The notes under the pieces were generated by a model. That model was not told the DNA's origin and did no database searches. It saw only the letters and a program-made list of their open reading frames with translations. Below, in pieces: positions 15,119 through 23,500 of a stretch of DNA of 35,329 nucleotides. Source of the DNA: an uncultured Muribaculaceae bacterium (GTDB lineage Bacteria; Bacteroidota; Bacteroidia; Bacteroidales; Muribaculaceae). The stretch lies in contig CAJTOB010000030.1 in the NCBI GenBank assembly GCA_910578035.1, forward strand, positions 1 to 35,329, given 5' to 3'. The position numbers and the translations under genes are program-made. Every line of letters begins with the position of its first letter. Positions within the stretch are counted from its first letter, which is position 1.

Positions 15119-16422
15119 AAGCTATTGGAGCTATCATAATCACTATAATAACGAGTCTGTTTTTCTTTCCGTTTAACAGTTCGCTAATGCCAAGTATCAA
15201 TACAAAATTGGCTCTTTCGCTTATTGGCCTATTATTGTATATATATCAAGGCTTCAAGTTGAGAAACGCACAAATTAACAGGTCTTTGTTGAACGTAACA
15301 ATGTGGGCCTTAGGTGTATCTTTTGCCTGTCTGGTTTCTGTGATTATCAACGGCACATCTGATTATACTTATGTTCTATATGTAGTATCTGCATGGGTAT
15401 GGCTTTCTGCAGCCTATGTAGTAATACAAATGATCGAATTAACCTATGGCAATGTCTCACTAAGACTCGTCACAAATTTTCTAATTGTTGTATGCGTAAT
15501 TCAATGCCTCATTTCACAATTAACAGATAATGATGAAGTCATTGCCAATTGGGTAAAAAGTTTCGTCGTCTCTGAAGGCTTCATGGGAATACCAGACAAT
15601 CGTCTTTATGGTATCGGATGTGCACTTGATGTAGCCGGTCTGAAATTCAGCACGGTTTTAATTCTTTTGTCGTATTTTGCAGTACACCCATCTAGTAGAA
15701 TAAATAAGTTCGCAGAATCTACATTATATTTCATTGCATTCGTGATTATAGGAGTTTTAGGCGCAATGATTTCTCGAACTACTGCCGTAGGTGTATGTAT
15801 GGCCATAGCTTTATGGTTCTTATATCCTATCATACATAGCAAGAGCGGAAATCGTAACTATAGGTATTTCATAATCAGTGTTATTTTATGCTGTTTTATT
15901 ATATTACCGCTTACTTTGTATTTATACAACACTAATGAAGGATTCCACAATAACCTGCGCTTCGGTTTCGAAGGTTTCTTCTCACTTATCGAAAAAGGGA
16001 GATGGGAAGTGCACTCCAACGATATGATGATGAGCATGTGGTTTTGGCCTGACAATTTGCACACTTGGCTTATCGGCGACGGATATTTCAATAATCCACT
16101 ACAGAGTAATCCATTTTATATTGGGCAAAGCTTCACTGATAACTTTTATATGGGTACCGATATCGGTTATTGCCGTTTGGTGTTCTATGGAGGCATTTTA
16201 TTTTTATCTGTATTCATCGGTTTTTTTGTTAATTGTGCGTACCAATGCTCTATTAATAATCGTAAATGCAGTATTATATTTTGGCTTATACTTGCTATAA
16301 ATTTTATAGGGTGGTGTAAAGTTTCTTCGGACATATTCCCAATCTACGCTTTGTTGCTATGGATTCCTAAATCCGACTCATTAGAGAAAAAGAAGACTCT
16401 TTGTTATTTACACTCCAGATGA
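15115..16422 (+). CDS. Wzy-like O-antigen/capsule polymerase
   Basis: The protein has 435 residues from the ATG at 15115, an ATGA overlap with the preceding glycosyltransferase. A longer in-frame start at 15028 would bury 87 nt in the upstream gene. It is strongly hydrophobic, with about 10-12 membrane helices. A long, less hydrophobic loop lies in the second half (around the RFGFEGFFSLIEKGRWEVH stretch), as in O-antigen polymerase / ligase family proteins. Wzy joins flipped repeat units on the periplasmic side, using the flippase and the Wza/Wzc pair also present here. Wzy proteins are poorly conserved, so the call rests on topology, length and context. Confidence 0.75.
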   Translation: MKAIGAIIITIITSLFFFPFNSSLMPSINTKLALSLIGLLLYIYQGFKLRNAQINRSLLNVTMWALGVSFACLVSVIINGTSDYTYVLYVVSAWVWLSAAYVVIQMIELTYGNVSLRLVTNFLIVVCVIQCLISQLTDNDEVIANWVKSFVVSEGFMGIPDNRLYGIGCALDVAGLKFSTVLILLSYFAVHPSSRINKFAESTLYFIAFVIIGVLGAMISRTTAVGVCMAIALWFLYPIIHSKSGNRNYRYFIISVILCCFIILPLTLYLYNTNEGFHNNLRFGFEGFFSLIEKGRWEVHSNDMMMSMWFWPDNLHTWLIGDGYFNNPLQSNPFYIGQSFTDNFYMGTDIGYCRLVFYGGILFLSVFIGFFVNCAYQCSINNRKCSIIFWLILAINFIGWCKVSSDIFPIYALLLWIPKSDSLEKKKTLCYLHSR

Positions 16423-17549
16423 AGGTTGTATATTGTCATTGCTCTCTGTATAATCCAGGAGGGATGGAGCGTGTATTGCTCAATAAGGTTAAGTGGCTGA
16501 GCGAGGCTGGACATGAAGTGGTTGTGGTCACGACAGACCAGCAGTTCCGACCTCCATTCTATAATTTTCCTGAGAGCGTCAGAATGATTGACCTCAACAT
16601 CAACTATTCTTTAGACAATGACAAACCTCTATATAAAAGAATTCCCTCATATCTGCACAAGCGCAAATTGCATCGCCGTCGGCTGACGGAACTGCTCATG
16701 CGCGAAAACGCCGACATCACCGTATCGCTTTATCCTTCGGAATCCTCTTTTATACCAGAAATAAAAGATGGAAGCAAAAAAGTGCTCGAACTGCACTTCA
16801 ACCGCTATTTTCGAATTCAGTATGGCCGCAATGGACTCATCGGGCTCATCGACAGATATCGCAGCCGTCAGGACGAAAAACTTGCCCGTAAATTCGACAG
16901 TTTTGTAGTCCTCACGGAAGAAGACATGAACTATTGGGGGAATCTGCCCAATATGTCGGCTATTCCAAATGCAGCTCTGCCTATGCCTTTGAAAAGCGAT
17001 TGTGCAACCAAGCGTGTCATTGCCGTAGGACGTCTTGATTTTCAGAAAGGTTTCGACCGACTCATCGGCATATGGGAACTGGTGAAAAAAGACAAAGCAT
17101 CCGAGGGCTGGAGCCTTGACATTTTCGGCCAGGGCGAATGGCGCGAAAAGTTAAATGCAATGATTGTGGAAAAAGGACTTACCGACTCCGCAAAAATCAA
17201 TGCTCCTACCGAAAACATTCCCCGCGAGTATGCCAAAAGTTCCATTCTTGCCATGACCTCCAACTACGAAGGCTTTCCTATGGTAATGATTGAGGCCATG
17301 TCGGCAGGATTGCCTGTAGTTACTTTTGACTATAAATGCGGTCCACGCGACATCATTACCCCCGATACAGACGGAATTATCATCAAGGAAGGTGACCTCG
17401 ATTCATTTGCCGATGCAATTTTGAGGCTGATGTCCGACAATGAACGTCGGCAACAGATGGGCCGGGCGGCCACGGCAGTCGTCAACCGATATTCCGAAGA
17501 GCGAGTGATGAATCAGTGGATATCGCTCTTCGAAAGACTTATATACTAA
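16419..17549 (+). CDS. Family 4 glycosyltransferase
   Basis: The protein has 376 residues from the ATG at 16419, which overlaps the Wzy stop by 4 nt. The GT-B fold is seen in NPGGMERVL at 12-20, the AVGRLDFQKGFDRLI donor-domain start near 204-218 and the EX7E motif, E284 to E292 (EGFPMVMIE). The SAGLPVVTFDYKCGPRDII segment is a common GT4 signature in Bacteroidales. It is a retaining enzyme acting at the cytoplasmic face. It ends where the next gene starts, in a TAATG overlap. Confidence 0.9.
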   Translation: MKVVYCHCSLYNPGGMERVLLNKVKWLSEAGHEVVVVTTDQQFRPPFYNFPESVRMIDLNINYSLDNDKPLYKRIPSYLHKRKLHRRRLTELLMRENADITVSLYPSESSFIPEIKDGSKKVLELHFNRYFRIQYGRNGLIGLIDRYRSRQDEKLARKFDSFVVLTEEDMNYWGNLPNMSAIPNAALPMPLKSDCATKRVIAVGRLDFQKGFDRLIGIWELVKKDKASEGWSLDIFGQGEWREKLNAMIVEKGLTDSAKINAPTENIPREYAKSSILAMTSNYEGFPMVMIEAMSAGLPVVTFDYKCGPRDIITPDTDGIIIKEGDLDSFADAILRLMSDNERRQQMGRAATAVVNRYSEERVMNQWISLFERLIY

Positions 17550-18793
17550 TGAACGAGAAAGGGCGAATAGTGCAGATAAACCCCGTTTTGCGAACAAGCA
17601 CATCTACGGGACGTATCATGCAGGAAATTGGAGCACTGGCCGAAAGCAAGGGCTGGCGCAACTGGTGTGCCTACGGTAAAGGACGCGACGGCATAAGGCC
17701 ATGCTCCACAGAAATCATACCTGTCGGAGACAAATGGAGCACAGCCTTCCATGGCCTTCTCACGCGCTCGCTCGACCGACATGGACTTGGCTCACGCTCC
17801 GCAACCCGTGCATTTGTTGAAAAGCTTCGGGAAATATCACCCGACATAATCCATATCCACAATATCCACGGATATTTCCTGAACTACCCGATTTTTTTCG
17901 ATTATCTCAAAAATAGCAACGTAAAAGTAATCTGGACAGTCCACGACTGCTGGCTTTATACAGGACACTGCTACTATTACTCTTCCATTGGATGCGATAG
18001 ATGGAAGACCGGATGCGGAAACTGTCCGCAGCGAGGTGCATTTCCTCGTAGCCTGATTATAGACCGCTCTCGCCGTAATTACATCGACAAACACCGTAGC
18101 TTCACCTCTATTCCCAAAGACAGAATGGTGATTGTGCCAGTCTCGGAATGGATGCGCAATGAAATGGCCAGTTCATTCTTCAAAGAATATCAGTTCCAGG
18201 TTATACACAACGGAATCGACACCTCGGTATTCCGCCCCTGCAGCGGCAACGCCATGCGAAAACGCCTTGGAATCGACAGCGACAAAAAAATCATCCTCGG
18301 TCTTGCAAGTATATGGAGTCCGGATAAAGGACTCAACGACTTCATAGCACTCTCCGAAAAACTAAACCCCGATGAGACAATCGTACTCGTCGGAATAGAC
18401 AACCGAACGGCCAGACGTCTTCCAGCCTCAATCAAATGGATACGCCGCACAGAGAACATCGATATGCTCGCCGAGCTATATTCAGTATCATCTGTTTTCG
18501 TCAATCCTACATATCAGGATAATTATCCGACCGTCAACCTCGAAGCCATCGCTTGCGGCACACCTGTAGTCACATACCGCACAGGAGGCAGTATCGAATC
18601 CATAACCGACGCCACAGGCCGCATAGTCGGGCAAGGCGACACCGACGGTCTCCTCTCCGCGGTCAGAGAAATAGAAGCACTCGGCAAAAACGCTTTCACA
18701 CAAGCTTGCAGGCAGTTCGCTCTTGCTAATTTCAGAAAAGAAGACCGCTATAACGACTATCTGCAACTATACCAAAGTCTGCTAAACAGTTAG
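17549..18793 (+). CDS. Family 4 glycosyltransferase with a Cys-rich insertion
   Basis: The protein has 414 residues from the ATG at 17549, a 1-nt TAATG overlap with the previous stop; the in-frame ATG at 17516 is less likely. The N-terminal domain carries WTVHDCWLYTGHC and GCDRWKTGCGNCP, with cysteines at 134, 141, 149, 156 and 159. This is a recurrent feature of one GT4 subgroup found in colanic-acid-like and Bacteroidales capsule loci and could bind a metal. The C-terminal domain has LGLASIWSPDKGLNDFI and a NLEAIACGTPVV stretch. It adds one residue of the repeat unit. GC content is higher here than in the upstream cassette. Confidence 0.9.
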   Translation: MNEKGRIVQINPVLRTSTSTGRIMQEIGALAESKGWRNWCAYGKGRDGIRPCSTEIIPVGDKWSTAFHGLLTRSLDRHGLGSRSATRAFVEKLREISPDIIHIHNIHGYFLNYPIFFDYLKNSNVKVIWTVHDCWLYTGHCYYYSSIGCDRWKTGCGNCPQRGAFPRSLIIDRSRRNYIDKHRSFTSIPKDRMVIVPVSEWMRNEMASSFFKEYQFQVIHNGIDTSVFRPCSGNAMRKRLGIDSDKKIILGLASIWSPDKGLNDFIALSEKLNPDETIVLVGIDNRTARRLPASIKWIRRTENIDMLAELYSVSSVFVNPTYQDNYPTVNLEAIACGTPVVTYRTGGSIESITDATGRIVGQGDTDGLLSAVREIEALGKNAFTQACRQFALANFRKEDRYNDYLQLYQSLLNS

Positions 18794-18807
18794 CAATTCA
18801 TTTTTTT

Positions 18808-19914
18808 ATGAAAATACTCCAAATCGGGAAATTCTGGCCGGTGTTGGGCGGTGTTGAAAAGGTGATGTTCGACTTGACGCATGGGCTTTCGGCCCGAGGC
18901 ATAGAGTGCGACATGCTATGTGCCAGTTCCGACAACAATAAGCAGGAAATCAGACTCAACGAATACGGGTGTGTCACAGCTGTTCCTTCTCTTCTCAAAG
19001 CCAGCGGCACTATGATTGCGCCCGCCATGGTCTCGCATCTGCGACGTATCGCTCACCTCTACGACATAATCCATATCCATCATCCCGACCCGATGGCAGC
19101 GCTGGCCTTATTCTTATGTGGATATAAAGGCAAGGTTGTGCTCCACTGGCATTCCGATATCCTGCGACAGAAAATATTGCTCCACGCCTACCGTCCTCTC
19201 CAGTGCTGGCTCCTGCGCAGAGCAGACACCGTCATCTGCACATCTCCAAACTACGCCAAAGGCTCTCGCGAGCTCTGCCGCGTTGCCGACAAACTCCAAT
19301 GTGTGCCCATCGGCGTAGCTCCTGTCATAACCGACAGTAAAGCCGTCTCCGAAGCTCGCAAACTCACCGGCGACCGAAAAATTGTCTTCTCCTTAGGCCG
19401 CATGATTCCCTACAAAGGCTTCGACAATCTCATACTCGCCGCCCGCTACCTGCCAGACGACTATGCCGTAGTAATAGCCGGCTCCGGCCCGCTATATGAA
19501 CCGCTACGCAAGCTGGTTGCCGACAACGGCCTCGAGTCCAAGGTCTACATGCCCGGCCGCATAACCGACGAATTGCGAAACGCCCTCATGGAAGCCGCCT
19601 CTGTTTTCTGCCTCCCATCTGTAGAACGCACCGAGGCCTACGGAATAGTACTGATTGAAGCCATGTCGGCCGGAACACCTGTTGTGGCAACCGAAATCCC
19701 GGGCTCGGGCACTTCGTGGGTGAATGCCCATGGCATTTCGGGTCTGAACGCGCCGTGCGGCTCGCCTCACAGACTTGCCGAAGCAATAATTAAAGTCACC
19801 GAAAAGAGCAACGGTCCGAATTCTTACGGCCACAACGCCCGCGAACGCTGGCAAAAACTCTTCACCATCGATACCTTCATAGACAATATCACTGCCATCT
19901 ACAGGCAGCTGTAG
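18808..19914 (+). CDS. Family 4 glycosyltransferase
   Basis: This 368-residue GT-B enzyme begins MKILQIGKFWPVLGGVEKVM, with the glycine-rich acceptor-domain loop at 14-15. IIHIHHPDP lies near residues 90-98 and FSLGRMIPYKGFDNLI near 193-208. The EX7E motif is E276 to E284 (EAYGIVLIE). It is the last glycosyltransferase of the run. A weak hairpin (TCAGG...CCTGA, about 19920-19952) separates it from the next gene. Confidence 0.9.
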   Translation: MKILQIGKFWPVLGGVEKVMFDLTHGLSARGIECDMLCASSDNNKQEIRLNEYGCVTAVPSLLKASGTMIAPAMVSHLRRIAHLYDIIHIHHPDPMAALALFLCGYKGKVVLHWHSDILRQKILLHAYRPLQCWLLRRADTVICTSPNYAKGSRELCRVADKLQCVPIGVAPVITDSKAVSEARKLTGDRKIVFSLGRMIPYKGFDNLILAARYLPDDYAVVIAGSGPLYEPLRKLVADNGLESKVYMPGRITDELRNALMEAASVFCLPSVERTEAYGIVLIEAMSAGTPVVATEIPGSGTSWVNAHGISGLNAPCGSPHRLAEAIIKVTEKSNGPNSYGHNARERWQKLFTIDTFIDNITAIYRQL

Positions 19915-19955
19915 AGTCTCTCAGGGATTAAGAATCTTAAAAAATCCTGAATACC

Positions 19956-21179
19956 ATGGAAAAATACGGAACCGCGTTACAACTTTACCGCACCACCGAC
20001 AAAACCATAACAGAAATCTGCCGTCAATGCGGCGTATCGCGCTCCGGATTTGCAAGCTATCTCCAGAGACACCACCGCGACCTCATGTACCTGCGCCACG
20101 AGCTCGCTCCCGAATCCGACCGCAAAAAAAAGATGTATAGCGCCAAAGGCCAGACACCTCGTAGCCGCGAGAAATACCACGATGCCGTCGAGGCTTGCGA
20201 CAGCGAACAATACATAGACCTCAACATATCGCAGATTGCGCGCCTATACAATCTCGACGCATCCTCCCTCGCCAACCATATGAAAGTTCATTATCCCGAA
20301 ATACTTGAACAGAGAGAAAACGAACGGCGCCGATGCGGAATCGCCGACCACTTCCACCGTGGAGCCCGCCCCCACATGACAGAGGCCTACGCCGCCGCCA
20401 TCGAAATGCTACAGTCTACCGACATGACTATCGGCCAGGCAGCAGAAGCCTGCAACGTCTCTTTTTCCGGACTCAAACAACATCTCCTCATGTATCACAG
20501 AAACCTGGTATCGGAGCGCGAAACCAAACGGCGCGACGGTAAAAACAGGCCGCAGATTGGCAAAACCGGCGGAACCGGCGCCGTACGAAGATCCGGTGCC
20601 GCCAACTCCCTGAAATACTCCGAGGCCGTAGAGCTATACCACTCCACTACGCTCTCCATGAAAGAAATATGCGCCATAACAGGGAATATCCTCAGCGCAT
20701 TCCGCACACACATGCGCCTCTGGCACAAAAAACTGATGTTCGAACGGCGCGGAGCCGCAATACCCGCCGGTGCCTCCGACCGCACCACCCTCCGCGGACT
20801 AAAAGCCTTCCGGCCAGCTGTCGCCGAAAAATATGCCCCTGCGGTCGAAAAGCTCAAGACAGGCTCGCAATCGGTCGAGGAAATAGCAAAAGAATTCGGC
20901 TTCATTCCCGAAGTATTCCGCACCTACCTCAAGGAACACCACAACGCACTCTGGAAGAAAATGGGCATGACACATCTGGCAAACGGGAAAAAAGTGCTCC
21001 GCCGCTGCTCCGAAAAATATGCCGAGGCAATCGAAATATACCGCACAACGCCCGAGCCGCTTAAATCGATAGCCGCAAGGCTCAACATCGCATACAGCAG
21101 CATCGGCTCCTATCTACGACGCAACATGCCGGAGATAATCGACGAGCATAACCAACTATTATTGAACCATACATTATAA
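19956..21179 (+). CDS. Six-repeat helix-turn-helix protein of unknown function
   Basis: I do not recognise this 407-residue protein as a named family. It is built of six diverged ~42-residue repeats starting near residues 3, 73, 143, 220, 292 and 354. Each has a [KA]Y-x-x-A-hydrophobic start, then a helix, a turn such as CGVSRS, YNLDAS, CNVSFS, TGNILS, FGFIPE or LNIAYS, a second helix, and an end like HHRDLM or HYPEIL. Each repeat resembles a Psq/resolvase-type HTH, and basic linkers of about 20-35 residues join them. No catalytic domain or membrane segment is visible. It could bind a long composite DNA site, in a regulatory or chromosome-organising role. It sits between the last glycosyltransferase and the initiating transferase and is GC-rich like the downstream genes. 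DNA binding is inference. Confidence 0.75.
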   Translation: MEKYGTALQLYRTTDKTITEICRQCGVSRSGFASYLQRHHRDLMYLRHELAPESDRKKKMYSAKGQTPRSREKYHDAVEACDSEQYIDLNISQIARLYNLDASSLANHMKVHYPEILEQRENERRRCGIADHFHRGARPHMTEAYAAAIEMLQSTDMTIGQAAEACNVSFSGLKQHLLMYHRNLVSERETKRRDGKNRPQIGKTGGTGAVRRSGAANSLKYSEAVELYHSTTLSMKEICAITGNILSAFRTHMRLWHKKLMFERRGAAIPAGASDRTTLRGLKAFRPAVAEKYAPAVEKLKTGSQSVEEIAKEFGFIPEVFRTYLKEHHNALWKKMGMTHLANGKKVLRRCSEKYAEAIEIYRTTPEPLKSIAARLNIAYSSIGSYLRRNMPEIIDEHNQLLLNHTL

Positions 21180-21244
21180 TAACCGCCTGTTTCCGGCAAT
21201 CGAACAACAACCAAACGCATAATCTGCATTACGTATCTTGCTTT

Positions 21245-21967
21245 ATGGAATTTGAATTTAATACAGTGCCCGCCTTCGAGGAATCTGTAGAAAAAACCGG
21301 CAAAAAATTGTCGCAGCGTCCCGAAAAATGGCAGCAGCACCAACAGACATACAAAACCGCCCAGAGCTACCGCCTGTCGCTGTCTCAGACGCAGATAAAA
21401 CGAAGTTTCGACATTCTCGTAGCCTTGTCGGCTTTCGCCTTATTCAGCCCGGTAATCATTGTCATAGCCATTCTTATATGGCTCTACGACTTCCACAACC
21501 CCATTTTCTCCCAAAAGCGCGTCGGGCTCAACGGAAAGGAATTCACAATCTACAAATTCCGCTCCATGCGTATCGACTCCGAAAGCGACGGTGTGCCCCG
21601 CCTATGCGAGGACAACGACTCGCGCCTCACCGCCATCGGAGCATTTCTCCGCGACCATCACCTCGACGAATTCCCCCAGCTGTGGAACGTTCTCCGCGGC
21701 GATATGAGCATCGTCGGCCCGCGCCCCGAACGCCCCTACTTCACACAGCAGATTATCGAGAAATACCCCGACTATCGCCTGCTGTTCAGAATCCGTCCGG
21801 GCCTGTTCTCCGAGGCCACCCTATATAACGGCTACACCGAGACAATCGCCCAGATGGTGAGACGCGCCGAAATGGACATCGACTACCTGCGCGACTATTC
21901 TTTCGCCCGCGATGTCAAAATCATATACGATACCACAATGTCTATAATCTGCGGTAAAAAATTCTGA
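21245..21967 (+). CDS. Initiating sugar-phosphate transferase (bacterial sugar transferase / PglC-WbaP type)
   Basis: This 240-residue monotopic phosphoglycosyl transferase has one membrane or re-entrant helix (FDILVALSAFALFSPVIIV, about 56-74). Family motifs follow: KRVGLNGKEFTIYKFRSM, then DEFPQLWNVLRGDMSIVGPRP. It transfers a sugar-1-phosphate to undecaprenyl phosphate to start each repeat unit. A 45-residue basic N-terminal extension precedes the membrane helix. The gene is 5 nt from the PqqD gene, so the two are likely cotranscribed. The donor sugar cannot be told from the sequence. Confidence 0.92.
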   Translation: MEFEFNTVPAFEESVEKTGKKLSQRPEKWQQHQQTYKTAQSYRLSLSQTQIKRSFDILVALSAFALFSPVIIVIAILIWLYDFHNPIFSQKRVGLNGKEFTIYKFRSMRIDSESDGVPRLCEDNDSRLTAIGAFLRDHHLDEFPQLWNVLRGDMSIVGPRPERPYFTQQIIEKYPDYRLLFRIRPGLFSEATLYNGYTETIAQMVRRAEMDIDYLRDYSFARDVKIIYDTTMSIICGKKF

Positions 21968-21971
21968 CAGA

Positions 21972-22241
21972 ATGAACCTCAAGTCCAATCTAAAACTACG
22001 GAAGGTCGGCAACAGATACATGCTCGTCGACGTATCCGAGCACGACACCAATATCACCACCGTCCATACCTTCAACGAAACCGCTGCATTCATATGGAAC
22101 GCAGCCGGCCATAATGGCGTCGACTGCGCCGCTCTCGCCTCCTTGCTGTGCCGGGAGTACGATGTCGACTACGACACCGCCCTCGCCGATGTAAACCGCA
22201 TTTTGCTCGCCTGGAAAGAAGCCGGTATCATTGTCGGCTGA
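21972..22241 (+). CDS. PqqD-family peptide-binding protein
   Basis: This 89-residue protein has the PqqD fold pattern: strand-rich start (LRKVGNRYMLVDVSEH), then FNETAAFIWNAAGHNGVDCAALASLLCREYDVDYDTALADV and a final LLAWKEAGII segment. PqqD domains (RiPP recognition elements) bind leader peptides and present them to modifying enzymes. It is followed within 43 nt by a nucleotidyltransferase and then an HPr-kinase-like gene. From memory, this set recurs in polysaccharide loci of other bacteria (sometimes called HPr-rel-A systems) and in some lasso-peptide clusters. No cognate precursor is obvious beside it. Family call good; partner unknown. Confidence 0.85.
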   Translation: MNLKSNLKLRKVGNRYMLVDVSEHDTNITTVHTFNETAAFIWNAAGHNGVDCAALASLLCREYDVDYDTALADVNRILLAWKEAGIIVG

Positions 22242-22283
22242 AACACTGAAACCTCTCGTGAGGTTGTTTAACAAAATCTGAAA

Positions 22284-23390
22284 ATGCAGAAAAAACAGTC
22301 GTTCGGGCATCCCGCTCAAAAAGCCTTCATGGAGCTGGTGCGCTGCGGCCTCAGCGGAGCCATACCCGACGAAAGCCTATTTAGGCCGCTCTCGGCAGAA
22401 GACTGGAACAGCATATATGCCATGGCCCGGCGCCAGACAGTCTGCGGAATATGCTACGACGCATATTGCCGGCTGCCAGACAGCCTTCTTCCCTCGGGAT
22501 CGCTGCTGCCCCGCTGGGTGGCGAGAGTAGATGCCATCGAAACCTCCGGACGCGCCATGTCGGAAGCCGTAGCAGCCCTCGTGGCAATGCTCCGCGAGAA
22601 AGGGCTGCACCCCGTAGTGCAGAAAGGCCTCTCCGTAGCGCGCTTCTACCCCACCCCAGACCTCAGAGAATGCGGCGACATAGACCTCTGGCTGCCCCGC
22701 AATGAAATGAAGCATGCCATCAGGCTCGCCCGCACCATCGACCCCGACATACATTCGCACCCCGACGGCAGCCGTTCATTCATATTCCGCGGCTTCGTCG
22801 TCGAGCTCCACCGCCGCCTCATCAACATATCGCGGCCTCTGACAGCCCGAAGCCTCAAAAAATTCGCAAAACGCCGCTGCGACAGCACAATCGGAAATAC
22901 TGACGCCATTCCATCACCGACGCCACTGCTCGAACTGCTGCTCATAAACGTCCACATAATGCACCATGTATTCGGCACCGGAATAGGCCTCCGGCACCTC
23001 TGCGACTACATGTGCGCGGCATACGCCCTCAAAGGACAATACAATCCCGCCGAATTCGAAGAAGCATGCGCCATTCTCGGAATCTCGCGCTGGACAGCCC
23101 TCCTCAACAATTTCCTCATAGAATACCTCCACGCCGACGCCGCAATGCTTCCCCCTGCCCGACCCCGCAAAGGCAGAACCATAGATCCGGCAGCGCTGAT
23201 GAATATAATAGACGAAGGCGGCAACTTCGGCCACCATCCCCTCGGCGCCGACACGGCCGCCGGCCCCGCCGCCCGCGGAAAATTCCACACACTCTCGATG
23301 TTCCTCAAAAGGAGCCGTTTCGCCGCCTCTGCAGCACCCGCCGAGGCTTTCTGGCACTTCATACGACTCCTCATCGGACAAATACACTAA
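22284..23390 (+). CDS. Nucleotidyltransferase-fold protein (uncharacterised NTP_transf_5 type)
   Basis: This 368-residue protein has a minimal nucleotidyltransferase core. KG is at 114-115 (VVQKGLSVARFYP), R128 follows, and GDIDLWL at 131-137 provides the two metal-binding acids D132 and D134. A preceding helical region (about 40-100) and a downstream helical region that contains LLELLLINVHIMHHVFGTG complete the family pattern. Homologues occur with PqqD and HPr-kinase-like proteins in capsule and lasso-peptide neighbourhoods. Presumably it adds a nucleotide or phosphate to a peptide or glycan-related acceptor. Substrate unknown. GC-rich composition matches its two neighbours. Confidence 0.8.
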   Translation: MQKKQSFGHPAQKAFMELVRCGLSGAIPDESLFRPLSAEDWNSIYAMARRQTVCGICYDAYCRLPDSLLPSGSLLPRWVARVDAIETSGRAMSEAVAALVAMLREKGLHPVVQKGLSVARFYPTPDLRECGDIDLWLPRNEMKHAIRLARTIDPDIHSHPDGSRSFIFRGFVVELHRRLINISRPLTARSLKKFAKRRCDSTIGNTDAIPSPTPLLELLLINVHIMHHVFGTGIGLRHLCDYMCAAYALKGQYNPAEFEEACAILGISRWTALLNNFLIEYLHADAAMLPPARPRKGRTIDPAALMNIIDEGGNFGHHPLGADTAAGPAARGKFHTLSMFLKRSRFAASAAPAEAFWHFIRLLIGQIH

Positions 23391-23500
23391 ACGAGGCATA
23401 AGACCGGCGGCCCATGATTATTGATGCCATAAAGGGTACCGCCACAAGCCAACACCCACCGATCCGGCCGCCGGTCTCCTGCCCCTTAAAACCACTCACT

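Noticed and set aside
23414..23500. Longer start for the HPr-kinase-like protein, or a separate precursor peptide
   Set aside because: The 29 extra codons are in frame with no stop and Pro-rich without family similarity; the start at 23501 gives a length I consider usual for the family.
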